From Phoronis australis (lineage: Eukaryota; Phoronida; Phoronidae), in assembly GCA_002633005.1 (NCBI GenBank), contig NMRA01000064.1, forward strand, positions 478,523 to 542,522: a DNA stretch of 64,000 nt, given 5' to 3'. A program made the translations under genes and the position numbers. Shown here piece by piece: positions 12,866-26,300 of this stretch (the stretch's first letter is position 1; every line of letters begins with the position of its first letter). The notes under the pieces were generated by a model, which was given only the letters and a program-made list of their open reading frames with translations, searched no databases and was not told the DNA's origin.

Positions 12866-13014
12866 AGGGGGATCCAGGATTTTGAGTTAGGGGGGCCAGG
12901 GCAGAGCATTAGCCAGAATTTTGCCCGACAGACATTCGCACCCCCGAACTGCCAAATGGATTCTGGGAGAATTTTAGGGAAGCCATGGCCACCTGCCCCT
13001 CCTAAATCCGTCAC
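12866..13014 (-). mobile_element. Small element inserted in a CATA microsatellite
   Basis: The 149-bp block has the purine-rich end ggggggccagggcagag at its left. Its right end, read in reverse, is tgacggatttaggaggggca. It is flanked on both sides by CATA repeats, so it landed in, or seeded, the microsatellite. A related piece is at 12335-12425. Confidence 0.5.
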
Positions 13015-13081
13015 AGCATACATACATACATACAGACATAGGCCTACGTACATACATACAGACATACACATACACATACAA
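13015..13081 (+). repeat. CATA microsatellite, right part
   Basis: Continues the tetranucleotide run (catacatacatacagacatagg...) interrupted at 12866-13014. Confidence 0.9.
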
Positions 13082-14247
13082 ACTGTATATACATATACAA
13101 TAACTTCAAAATGTTCCGTAAACTCTGTTTGTCAACTGTGTTCACGTTTTCTTCGTTGTGACGAAAAGCGCCGCTGCTCAACTTGTCGATACGCTAAATC
13201 AGCGTACCAAAACAACGTGCCGTAGTCGTCGGAAAAAGTGGTTCACGCAGTGCACCAACGTGCACCATGAGACCACGATTTGGTTTACAGTGATATCTGA
13301 ATTGAACCCAGACGGTTCCGGACAACTCAGATAACCATTTCAAAACAGTTAATGGGAAATTAGTTTTCGAGAACAATTACTAATGTTGTCAATTTCAGTT
13401 GTAGGCCTACGCTAAATTTTAAAAGACCCGCACAACACACGCCGACAAAGAAAGAAATCTTTCAGAGAGGCATGTTTGGAGTAGGCCTACAGTCCAATTG
13501 TTTTTGTCAGCAGTTCGATGGAGAACAAATGATCAGGATGACGCATCTATAAATTTTTGTTTGATAGTGAATAGCCTACATTTAACCAACGGTGACATCT
13601 CATGAAACTGGAATGCAGGACGCTGAGTTTTGACCGGATCAAATGTTACCAACGAAGGGGTAACCATTAATCAAAAATTCTGATAAAACGGAGGCTTTTC
13701 ATAGGCATCCGTATAAAAACGAAGAATGAATAGTTATGGTAGTCTGGGACTAATTGCCATCCAGTGCGTAGTATATTTTAAGCTTTAATTGCTATCATCG
13801 TATTTTGGATTGTTGGTCCACAGAGGAAGTATTTTGAGCGACTTTAAGTGTTATTATTTTTCGTTTTTCTAACAACTGGATCGTGACACTTTTTAAAGAG
13901 AGTCACGATCTGGATTTTATCGTACCGCCAGGATGCTGGAACGGAATGAATTTCCCGGGATCAAATGGTTCTGCTTGCTAATTTCCTAGCCGCGTTCGGA
14001 ATGTGGAAGCCACAGTCCCGGCGGCAATCACCGGTTTAGCCCACACTTCACAGAGAAATGTCATTTGTATTGTCACTGTCAGGCATTCAGCTCAGCTTCG
14101 GTCGAATGTACTTCCGTTTATCTTTAGAGCTCTAATCTGATTCAGTGATTCCGTACCGTCGGGTTCATTAGTCACCTCACAAAGCCGCGTTGCCACATAC
14201 AAACAACAGAAACACATCTGAGGAATTCCCATTATAACTAGGTCATG
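13082..14247. other. Intergenic and upstream region of the PDZ-LIM gene
   Basis: No coding exon seen. The last few hundred bases are somewhat richer in CpG than the surroundings and presumably contain the promoter of the gene starting at 14348. No clear TATA box was identified. Confidence 0.35.
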
Positions 14248-14255
14248 TGACGTCA
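14248..14255. promoter_or_regulatory. Perfect CRE octamer (TGACGTCA) upstream of the PDZ-LIM gene
   Basis: The palindrome TGACGTCA lies 93 bp before the start codon at 14348. CREB/ATF factors bind this sequence. Its position fits a promoter element, but an octamer alone is weak evidence. Confidence 0.35.
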
Positions 14256-14347
14256 TCAGAGGTCACTGGCACTGGATTGTTGGGATTGCGAGAACCGGTT
14301 CAAACGTCTCTTCTTATTTGCATTAAAAAATTTCGAATCTCTTCAAC

Positions 14348-17300
14348 ATGGCTGCACAGAAGCTCACTGTTACGTTAACTCGCCCGTCTGCTCAAGTGTC
14401 GTGGGGATTTCGTCTCCAAGGAGGTACAGACTTTGCCACACCGCTGTCAATCCAGTTGGTGAGTTTCAACTTCATGAAGTCAGCCCACAATCAGACGGCT
14501 TGACAGGTTTAGGCCTTGGCCTTACTGTTAGGCTAAATGGAGTTCAACTACTCCGGGCACTTCACACTGGAAATTTTTCGAGTGTGCCGCAGCAGTTTGC
14601 TCGATTTAATTATAATTGACCCAGGTGTCAGTAACGTTACAAACACGAATTTGTTTGGCAATCATGAAATGAACTGAAATATGAGTTATTGACTCAATAG
14701 TTGGCTGCTGTTGTTTCTGATGTAGGCCTGCTAGTGTTTAACAACTGGTTTTGCCAGGACTAGATAGCAACTCATTGCAACCGACTATTTTGTGGAGTGT
14801 CCTTGGTCGTCATTACTCAGCTTTTAAATCGCCATGCCTTAGAATTATTCTAAAGGTTGTGATAGACAATACTGAGTAGTTAAATGAGCAAAAATATCGG
14901 ATCGTTCAGACATCTTTATCATCAACCTGTAGCCAAGTGATGTTGGAAAGATGACATATTGCTTTGGTGTTGGGGATATATAGGTTTTGAGATATTCAAG
15001 TGCATTTGAATTGGGTTTCCTTATTTCTGCTGTAAGAGTACGATGCCAGTGAATTATTCAGCAGTAGTAAACTGAAATGAATCTCCTCTGAAGTTTACAT
15101 TAAAATGAATTTTCATTAAGTTTCCTGTTAATAGTTACATGGCTGAATACAACCACAGGCATTGTGAATAAAACATTATCCTGAATTGAAAAACAATGTC
15201 TCATTTCCTACTGTAGCTATAACACTAGAAAAACCAGAAAACTTTTCACTTTGGCAGTTAGTGGACACTGTTAACACACAGATAAAAGTCAAAAGTCAAA
15301 TTGCAATGCACTGATCAACTTCCTTTGTGGCAAAGTAAAATGTGTAAATATGGCTGTCAGCTGAACTAAAGATGTCTTATCAATCATATTCTTGACATTC
15401 CCGCCTGTGTCTGGTCCAGTGCACAGCAAGTCCAGCAATGTAGTCATTTTCATTTCCTGAATTGTCTTAAAATTTCTTCAATGATGTTCAACTCCTGCAA
15501 GCCTGCCTTGACTAGATGTGAGATGAATTATTGTTAAAATTACTGTTTGTTAATTAAGTGCTTCAGTGACTAGACCCTGGAATTTGGTGACCCTGTGACC
15601 CTTTCAAAGTAAATTTTATCAACTATTGGTCTGAAGGGTTTCAAGAGGTGTGTTGTGTACACTTATGTTAAGATAAAGGCTTGCTTTGGTGAGCCTTGTA
15701 ATAACTGACATAAATTCTATCAGTCTAGATTCATGGTCAGATGCTAAGCAGAACACAGAGGGCTACCAGCTCAGGTGACTGTCCATGTCATTGTTACCCT
15801 CAAACCAGGAGGCAGTATGCTCACTCAATGTAAACTATGTTTGTAATAGTCAGTTTAAATGTAGCGTGTACAATTACAATGATTGAGCAACAGATTTGTT
15901 GATGTCAGGTGGTGCACTAATTAATGTTCATTGGCTACTGAAGGATAATCGTCAAAGCACTTAACTGAACCTTACCTGCCTAGCAGTTCCTTTTGTACAT
16001 AGCACATATTATGTGAGGGGGTGAAGCCTAATGACTTAAGCAATAAAATAAAAAAATTGTTTTAATTTGTGCATAATGAGTAAAGTGTAAATACATAATA
16101 TGTACTGGTTTATGTGGAACAGTTTGTGTAGCAACTGAATACGCATTACAGAGGGTATTCACGACTTCACTCGGCTGTGGTGCTAGGGGTTCCCAATTTA
16201 AACTGCCGAGAAAGATTGCTCTACAGTGGCAGTTTGTGGAGTATGGTGTCAAAATGGCACTTTGCTTACCCTCTGCCCATGATAATGAACAAGTTTGTGC
16301 TTTCTCAAAACATAAAATGACAACTAGATGTACAGTAGCTATTTACGTTCTCACAGTGTCATCGTTGTGCAAGTGCTGTCTGCCCACCAGGAGCTAATTC
16401 AGGATTTCAAAAAATAGCGCATCCAGTATGGATTGCCCAATTTCTCAGGGCATCTGTAACTAACAACGCTTAGCTCTGAGCATTTTGGAAGTCCCAAATC
16501 AAATTGCTCCCGTCATATGTTACTGTGGAAACAGGGTTTTGCTATAATTTATTTTTTGTATTTTATATAATTTCTAAACTTTTTTATTCTTGTCAAGCTA
16601 GTGAGCTTCCAAAGTTGCTGCTTGCAAGTTAAGACACACACACACTTACTTGGTTATTTCACTTGGGCTGAACAGGTCGTCCTAAGCTAGAGTATCCATT
16701 TGGACGCCCTGGACATCCTCTAGATGAAGGCCTGCTACCCACTGCCGCTGTAAATGTTTGAGTGCCACAATGGTCTACTTTTACAGGATTAATGGCAAGG
16801 TTTGGTATTTAACCCGAGAATTTTTACCTTTTGAGTTGTATTTGAAAAAGTACGTCAAATGATTTTTTTCCGAAAACGCATCATTTTATGTGGATGTACT
16901 GTATGGGAAACATGAAAATGCATTGGTTATCTCAATATATGTTTGCATCATGTGTTATGTCACTTATGGGAGCAAGTCTTTACTCTAGTGAGGTGGAAGA
17001 AACCCACCAACTGCGGCATTCACCTCACTGCCTTCTGTGAGGGTGTGTGACAGTGACATAAGTATAGTAGCCTGACATAAGTGGCCCCTGGTTCAGCTTT
17101 ACAGTATTGTAGTTGCTCAGTTCTGTTCCAATAGACTTCATTTCTCCAGTTTGAGCAGTCTCTTAAATTTGGGACACCAGAAATCTAGCCAAAATTGATT
17201 TTCTTAGATTCTCGAAATTGGAACATGGGTGATTTTGGCCTGTCTTATACCTCAAATATCACTCTGCGTTTTGTGTTAGCAGAGTTTAAAACAAGACTTG

Positions 17301-20300
17301 GCACTTCATAAAATCATTGAAAATACCTGCCAACACAATGTTCTCATGCATCTCCATATTACACTACATAAAGGTGAATGATCGTGTCGTTAATCGTAAT
17401 TCTTGAATTTGGGATGACCTATATTGCCTTCTAATAAAATTTGTTGCAAGCTCTGATCCAAACTGAAGACTGCTTACTGTACAAATTGAGTTAGTAGGCA
17501 ATCCTTCATGGTTTTTATACATAATTAAATCTGTGTACATAGTTTTGTTGATACAAATGTAAATTTAGTGCTTTCAATTATTGCAATACAGCGACTCCAG
17601 CTTTAGGATTACTTATGTGTGTGTGTGAACATTGATGATCTGTACAGTTTGTCCACCATCATCATATTTCATCCTATTATTGAAGGTTTATACCAGTAAC
17701 TCCTGAACCATGAGTCATTCTAAATTTAAATGCATTTATTTAGCTCACAAATTTTAAAGTTACTGGACCCGTGTTTTGACACATAAGGCAGTGAAAAAAT
17801 TCAAATTGAACCGATTTATTTTGTGTTATATGTCAAACGAATCAGGACTTTTGATCCAGGTAAAAAAATTACAAAAGCCACATGTCCTTACCTTTTCTAA
17901 CAATAATGGTTAAAATAACTGGATGTCAAATTCCAGTGACTTCAAAGTTTTTATAGAAATATCAGACCTAGTGAAAGCCCACAAGATCTTGTCAATTTTC
18001 AATTCCAAGCTGTTCAAAAGCAATGAAACATGGTAAACAAAGGGATCCAGCAACTTTAAACCTGGTTGTTTACCTCATGATAGAATGGGTGGAGTTTGTT
18101 GACACACAAATCACTCAAGTGTCATTACTACTCAGTCAGGCAGTGTGTATACTTGTCAACATGGTCTTGTTTCTGACTCATCAACAACTGTTTGCATGCA
18201 TGGTTGATGTGTTTTTTATAAGTTGAAAGGTGATGCACTGACTGATATACCAGTGATGTGCAAGGCAGCTGTTTGTTTGATAATTTATTCGGTGTAAATT
18301 TGGATGACTTTAAGAAAAACTAAGCTGTCAGTTGTGTTGATGTCTGTCATCTGTCAAATAGCTATTACCAGGAAACAATTGCTTTGGTATATTCCTGAAT
18401 AGGTTTCTCGTTTTACTCCAGCCAGTTGAAAGCTGCAAAGTTTCCAACATTCTTGACCTGTCTTGTAATATGAGCCAGTTATTTGACTTGGGGATTATAG
18501 TAGACTGTATACAGTGCTACTGAAATGATCATAGACCACATACAGTAATACCATAGGCAGTATGCAGGTTATCAGCCAGTTGTGGGCAGAATGAAACTAT
18601 GAGCTGTTGGTTTGGAGCTTTGGTGTTGTTGGAAGTAGTGTGCATGCTAGAATAACGTGCTCACTGGTTTCACGTGGAGAATTTCTGGCTTACACTGGTC
18701 ACCACTCTGAGTCCCTAAACCCCAGATAACTATTAATGTAGATCTGAGCTAATGAAGTGGAAAGGTAATTGCTAGCACTACTTTCTTAACAATGGTGGTC
18801 CTTATTATACTCAAATTGTTTTTCTATGGCATTTACACAGAGTTAAAGCCTGTAATATGGAGAGCAGTTTTAACTTAGTACATTAAATTTTACAAAAAGA
18901 CTAAGAAGTTAATTTGCATGGATCTTGACAAAAGGCCACTTACCAAGGGAACCTTGCTTTTAAATATGTTCCATACCTTTTTTTATTTTAATACTTCTGT
19001 CTAATTGCTGGACAATTTTGGTTGCAGTAACTACATAACTATTCTAGCTTTTCCTCAGTCTAAAAAATGAAATCACAGCTCTTGCCCACCGACCAACCCC
19101 ATCCACTGCTTGCACACTCTCTCTCGTTGACTACAGAGCTAGCCATCTTAGTTGTCTTCACAGGTGTTTCATTACAACTATAAGCTCACTATCGAAATTG
19201 ACGCATTTCGGCGAATAGCAGTTTTCGGGTTAGTGTACTACTCCTGGAGTAAAGTAGTTTTGCATGCACTGGGCCCTAAGCAATGTCCAAACGTTATTGA
19301 CATCTAATTTAGTCACTGTGTGTTGTTCATAGATGTTTAAAGTAGCTGAGTTGAATATTAAAAGAATAACCAACGTGATATTGTTAACTCTGATCAGCGT
19401 TTGAAAATCACCTAGTATATCAATATGCACAGTCATTTATCTTCAATCGTACCCAATGTTTGTAGTTTTTAGCTTAATAGTTCTTCGATTTTTAAAAATC
19501 GAAATCCAAACTTGGTTGTTTTTTCCATCTGAATACAGCTGTGGTATTTGTTTTTAATGAAAACTTTTGGTTAATGCATTTTGAAAATTCGCCATACAGG
19601 CAGAGGTGTTTACTACAGTTTATGGTCGGGTAATTACACTTAATTGTGTAATGCTCACACCGACTTTGGGGCCGCACTCTCTTTGATCCCGTTAAAAGCC
19701 GCTCCGAAGGATGAGCGGTGAAAAGTCACGCATATCTTTAGAAATGTGTGACTTTCGTGCAAGCGCATTATTCACGGCATGTGCAGACATGTCTGTGTGC
19801 ACTGCTGTAAGCAGGGAAACTCTTATCTGTGCCTGGCTGTTATGTTAATTTCTAAAGGCCCTTTCATACTAGTGTCTTGGTTTGGAAGTTTTGGGGAGTT
19901 GCAGTTAGTATGAACAGTTAACTTCGGTCCTGGATCAGTGCTACTTACACTTTGCAGTAAAATAACAGGGGAGTGTCAACGCTGGGGCTCAGTATGAACG
20001 GTCAACTCCAGGGGCCACTGCTATTGTCATCAATAAAAGGCAGTGTTGTCGCTAATATTTTGCTCAAATATAATGGAACTAGAAATAAGTTTTATGTCAA
20101 TTAGCACATGTAAATGTACTCAAATTGTCACATTAGAAAAGTCTTAGCGTGCACGGGATGCGTCAGTGCTTCGTTGCGATTACTTCGATGACGATAGCGT
20201 CACCTACTGTTTACTTCGATGCCGTTAGCTACCGAGGGAAGCTGGTATGAACGATTCAATTAATTTGTAGTTTACATTGACGCACCGCTCATACTAGAGT

Positions 20301-23300
20301 TCAATTAGTATGAAAGGGCTTTAAGATACAAGCATTTTAGTGTGTTATATTGAAGGAAAGAAAGTGGCATAGTTTGAACAGAAACAGTTGCAGGTCAGTG
20401 ACATTCTTGAAATGATCATGCACTTCAGTTAGTGTGAATTAGAGATTAGGATCATGCACTCCAATTCATTAGTGTGACTGGAGATTACAAATCTTAGAAG
20501 CAAAGGTTAGTGTTTGTGCCTGGCAGAAAAATTAGTCTCGCCGCGACAGAAAAAAATATTTAAATATGTATGATATGAGCCCCTTCTCAAAAAAGTTTAC
20601 GCTTTTAATAAAAGTACTGAATTAAATCTTAGTGAAGCTAGTTTGGAAATTAAGAGTGTATTGAGTTTCAAACTAGTAACCAAACCCGTCTAAAGTTCAT
20701 CTGTTGACTGTTATTGCATGAAAAGGAGTAGATTATTGCAAACTAAATAAGTGCAATGCATTTCATGGCTAGTTGCTATGTAATTAAAATCGCACATGTT
20801 GACAGACATGCTCTTCATCATAGGTATCTAGTGTATAGAAGAGGCCAAGATGGCATTGACCTGAGGCCATTGCCCACAACACTGATTGGTGTCTGGTGTT
20901 TAGAACGGTAGTGCTAATTCTTTTGTAAACACTGTTGCTGCACTTACACGGTATTTCTGATATCAAAATAGACTAAATTTTAACAAGATTGATAAACCTG
21001 GGAGTAATATATTGGTCCTAGGATAAACATAGGCCTGCAAAGTGGTTTTGGAATGATTATGTTAACTCTGCTGTTAACATTGGTCATTGGTAAAAAAATT
21101 TGACTATTGTTTCACAAACAGCCTGGAGTAAATTCAAAAAAGACCGTCTTTGGCCTCTGGAAAGGCAGTCATGCTGACCTGGGCAAGTGGGCATCAATCT
21201 ATATTCTGTTCAATAGAGGAGTTGCAATGCAGCACTCCTCTTCAGACTTTGCCTGGCCAAATCACAATAGCCAGTAATCCCATGTTTATTGTGGGCTGTC
21301 TAGCCCTTATAGACAGACATTCCTGACTAAATTAGGCATGATTCATTGACTGCTTATGAGATGACTTTTTAAAGAATTCATTGGAGTAGACAAAGAATGC
21401 CTACCCAATCAGTGTGTTAGGTGGGGCTATCCACTTGTCTACCATGGTGCTGTGTATCTTCTATTCTTTCTTGCTACTAACAGACTGCTTGTCTGGGTAC
21501 ATATTCTTTTGCATTCTTTCTCATTCTGTATAATTGTTGCCAAAGGGACAACTACAGTACCCAAACGTATGAGAACAAGTTTGTGAAATGGAACCATTTT
21601 TTTGTCTTTTGTGGTTCTTTACATATTCTTTCAATTGTCGCCTGTTGGCATGATCTTCAACCATTCTCTGTACTGCTTGTTGACATTAGTGCAGTGTATT
21701 TCATTGTGAACCTGTTATGCTTGAAACAGATGAACAAAAGTACTCCAATAAATTCTAACATTTATTTTCCTCTCTTTCTATTACGATGTCTGCGAGACAA
21801 CATATTCTACCAGTATTTTACCTTGTGTTTTGTAGTGAACACCCGTTAAAGTATGAAATACGAGATTTGCAAATTGGTGGCATTTAACTATGACATATAA
21901 GCTCAGAGGCACCTGGCAGTCTGAAGTATGACAGGTGCAGTAAAGTTATGCATTGCAATGTAACATATAATTTTCTACCTGCTCTGACATCTGAGTTTGT
22001 CATGTCTCTGTCCATGAAATACTATCACTAGACAACTCCGGGGGGGGGGGGGGGGGGNGGTGAGATTGTATATGAGGATATAGCAAAATTTTTACCTTGT
22101 TGATGGAACCTTAAGTATACCGTAACCTGATCCTTAAGTATACCAGTAACCTGACATATATTTTGCCAGGAAATGGGGTCTTACAAACTGAAAATATTAA
22201 TGTCTTAGCTCATAGAGTCTCACTAAAGCTGATCTGGGAGTGTATTTCCTACTGGAAACTTGATTTTTTTGTGGCATTTGCATGCACTGGTTTACGGATC
22301 AAGGACATGAGGATTCGAAGGACAGATGTTCACGAGCGCTCTGACAACAGTAGTCTTGGTAATGTTTTGAATGGCCACCAGAATTTTGTGGTATTTGTCA
22401 AATGAAAGTAAAATGGTTGTGTAATGAGGGAAATCCTGTTGTGAATTATCAAATCTGCTGGCATAGGGTAAGAGTCACAAATAAAGAGACCAATGACCCA
22501 AATCAAGAGTATCATAACATGACATTTGCTTGAGAAAATATACAAGAGTAGGTACTGAGGATATCAATTGAAATCGGGAAGAGGGGGAGCTTGTGACCCT
22601 TTCAGAATATAACAAAATGCAAGTTGTCCGATATTGTTGCCCAATTCTTTGCTGGATGAAAAGTTTTGAGGCTTGTGGGATTCTTGTATTTGAGCTCATG
22701 TGACTTAAAGTGTGTGAAAAATATACTGTGGCCGTGAAAATTGTTAAGCGCACATGAATGAACGCAAGCATGAGTTACGGATAACTTCTTCATTAGTTGC
22801 TTGGTTCAACTGTAACATACAAAAACATTCCATGAGACTATTGAACAATGCCTTAGTTGTTTACAAAGTTACAATGTGGTACTAATATTTCACACTGCCT
22901 GTATACTTAATGGAGGAAACGTTAAACTACTTGAGTCTACGGTAATATGAAAAGGTACTTAGAAAACACATTGCAACTTCGAAGTTATAACAATATAATG
23001 AAATTATCTACAATAGACTTACACCAATTTGTGGCATAAATCAGGATGACAAAACTGTAACAAAACTTGTCGGTAAAGGCATTGGCGCGTTACACTGAGA
23101 AACGGGGTCAGTCAAACAGTCTCACATATGCAAAATACTTCTGAAGACTATCGTCACTTGGAAAGGAGATGCAGTAGAAGCCGCATCACCAACACAAAAA
23201 CCACCAACAGATGGCGAATGAAAATAAACTACTAAATACAAACAAACTGATACATACTATGGTTGTAAAATATGTCATTTTTATATTATCCATTATCTTT

Positions 23301-26300
23301 TTCACATCCCTAAATACATACACTTGTGCAAAGGTGTACTCAAGAATTAAAAAATTCATGATTTGCAATGAAATGGACCCTTGATATTTTGTGCTAAATC
23401 AGGATATGGAAATAATTTAGTAAGACCTGTAAATAATTTAGTAAGACCTGTATATAATTTAGTAAGACCTGTAAATAACATACTGTTTGTCTTGTACTTT
23501 ACATGGCTCCTTGAACTGTTGTTTAAGTTAAGCTGTTGTATTTCTAGGTACAGCCAGGGAGTGTGGCTGCACAAGGCGGACTGCAAGCAGGTGATGCTGT
23601 GTTAAGAATCAACGGACAGACAGCAGACGACATTCAGCATGATGAGGCAAAACAAATGATTGTACAGGCGGGAAACATGGTGGAGTTTATGGTTCAAAGG
23701 TATTCTCATGGTCAACACTGTATGGATGTAATGGATTGATTCTTATTGGTTTTACTAATTAATTAAAATGCATTGAAATACACGTTTTTCTCTATTGATA
23801 ATGGTTTCATTTGTCGGAGTGCTTTGTCCATGGCGCTGTTACCATGCAATTGATACAATATTACTCAGTGTTCATTGTATATTGCTCACTGGTAGTATTT
23901 CGGAAATTATGTAGGATTAGTTTCATTTAATAACAAATACTGAGTTTTAATATAATATTGTCATAGTTGATTCGACTATCGGTCGGATTTTTCTTGCAAT
24001 GTGACTGGTCACATAGAATCTATTCATCGCCCTCCTATTAACATTTGACAATCTAAATTCTATTAATTTTTTACCTGTAAACTGTAGTTTCTTGCATGTG
24101 ACTCGCTCTTGAAATAAAAGCAACTCTGTTTAGAAGCAGGGGCCAATAAGTGTCACAATGCTTTGGGAATGTTTCCATTGGTGCACCATTATTGTGAGGA
24201 TAAATATTGAAGCATTTTGTGTTTTCTTCAGGGCTGGTGTGGTGATATGGAAACCAAAAGTGACTCCTATGTCAGAACTACGTCCCGAAGAACTACAGAC
24301 CCACACACTTCCTGGTGAAGCGCCCCCTATCCAGAAAACGTCGTTGGCATCACGTTTTGCTACAACTGTAAGTTGTTAGATCATATTAGTTTGTGCACTA
24401 ATGAGGGGAAGACGAACACTATTTGACTAGACTTTATTGTAATGGCTTAAGTAAAGCCCAATATGGCTGCCAAGAGGCGATGACTTCACCTCGTGGACAT
24501 CAATGAAACTGAATAACTTCAGTAACGATCAAGTGAGTTTTGGCGGTGCATGCGGGAAGTAGGGCAAGTCTTCACCAATTAACCACACAATGAGGCGGAC
24601 AAGTGAAGTTTCTCTACTACAAAGATATTAACAAAAGTTTTAGTCAGTTTACTTGTTTGTACTGTGTTAACGGCTTAGTCAAATTTCCATTATTTCCAGC
24701 CTTTAAAAGTTGAAAAATGACAATTTTGACAATTTGCACGAAATAACTAACAAATTTCATGCTCGAAACAGTATTGTTGAAGAAATGTCTCAACGAGGAC
24801 AGAGTATTTCGTTCTTTCTTTCTGGTTTAACTTGTGATGGTTCTTCTTTGAAAGTGCGTAATCAAATATTTGACATTCACCCAACAGTCAGCAAGGTATG
24901 ATGGTACTAAGATTCACCAGATTTAATGTATAGTCAAAGCACTGAAATAGTTATTCTGTGTTAAAACAAATACTGTATGGTGTAAAATTAAAATTTAAAT
25001 GAAAGCGCTCTGAGGAGCGAAACTTGGCGAAATTAACAAAAAAAACACGTTCGAGAGGACAAGAAAAGATGACGAAGATGACGAATATGATGATGGTGGT
25101 GGCCTTGATGAAGAACATCATAACATTCATATGACGAATTTAGATGTCATAAATCATTAAGAAATAGGCTGCAGTCTAGTTCAATAGAAGCTAAACCAAC
25201 CTGAATGCAGCAAGAGCGCTCAACAAAGGAGCAGCGTTATCACAAAGTCTCAAATAACTCAAAAAGTAGACGTCGTAGAGAAAAATGGAAAGCATCTTCT
25301 GAAAGCCCGTTCAAAGCTCTATCTAAACTGATGGTATCGCCTAATTCCGTAAATTTTTTGAAAAAAATGAAATTTTGCGTTTTTTTTAAGAATTTCAAAG
25401 TCAAATAACTCGAAAACGGTAAGTCTGAGAAAAAAATTGTTACTGGTCATTTGAAAGAGTATACCTCAAAGAATCCACGTGCAAAAAATCACGTCTTTTT
25501 CTCATTCCGTTTAAAATCGCACTCCAGCACGACTGAAAATAGGTCAACATGCGCCAGATCCGCCATCTTGAAAGCAACTTCCGGTTTTTTGGCTTTGTAT
25601 AATAGCATGTTATAAGAAACTAATACCTGTAAAAATTCGAAGGAATTGGTCTTATAATGCGCCCTCTAGAGGAGAAAACGTTTTTAGGCCAAAATCGAGG
25701 TGCGCATGCGCGATCGCCGATATTTCCGCCATCTTTAACCGGAAGTAAACAATTTCCGGTATACTTGTAGCAAACTTCCAGTTCATTTACTGTGCCGATT
25801 CTTAGCCTTTTACGTAAAAAATTGTAGCCTCCAGAAGCATTTGAACCTTTAAATGGAAACAAAATGGCCACCACAGCCGCCATCTTGGACCCGATTTTGA
25901 CGAAAAACAATAGGCTTTTAGTACTTTTGGAAGTATGTGTTATGTGTAAATTTCGTGATGATCGGACGAAAATTGCGACCTGTATTGTGCGAACAAACAA
26001 AAAAGAAACAGTGGAAGAGCAACATACTTGGCGAAATAAATAATTAAGTTTGTTTCGTTGTGACAGACCATGAAGTACGGCAGTGAGCATGACTCTAAAT
26101 ATTTTTGTTTTTTTAACAAATCTTAGCTACACCAATTGCGGCCTGACAGTAGAAATCAGAAAATAAATTATTGTACCGACTGACTGACCCATCTGAAAGC
26201 AGAGTTTCATGAGAGGGTAACAATGAATATCTGAAGTCTGCGTAGTCAATCAAGAGTTCCTTGTATGTTTGTTATCACATACACTTGTATTCTACAAATA

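Larger units (their letters stand above)
14459..23547 (+). other. Intron 1 of the PDZ-LIM gene (9.1 kb)
   Basis: The intron begins GTGAGT and ends TTTCTAG. It contains a MITE (19853-20324), a G-homopolymer with an unresolved base (about 22040-22060) and a 21-bp minisatellite (23410-23478). No conserved exon was seen. It splits the PDZ domain after the carboxylate-binding loop. Confidence 0.75.

Noticed and set aside
12595-13077. Thr/Tyr/His-rich open frames on both strands
   Set aside because: Translations of the CATA microsatellite.
25620-26090. 156-codon minus-strand open frame
   Set aside because: It lies in an intronic repeat-like patch; the reading MAAVVAIL comes from a YY1-type motif in reverse. 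No domain, no splice context.
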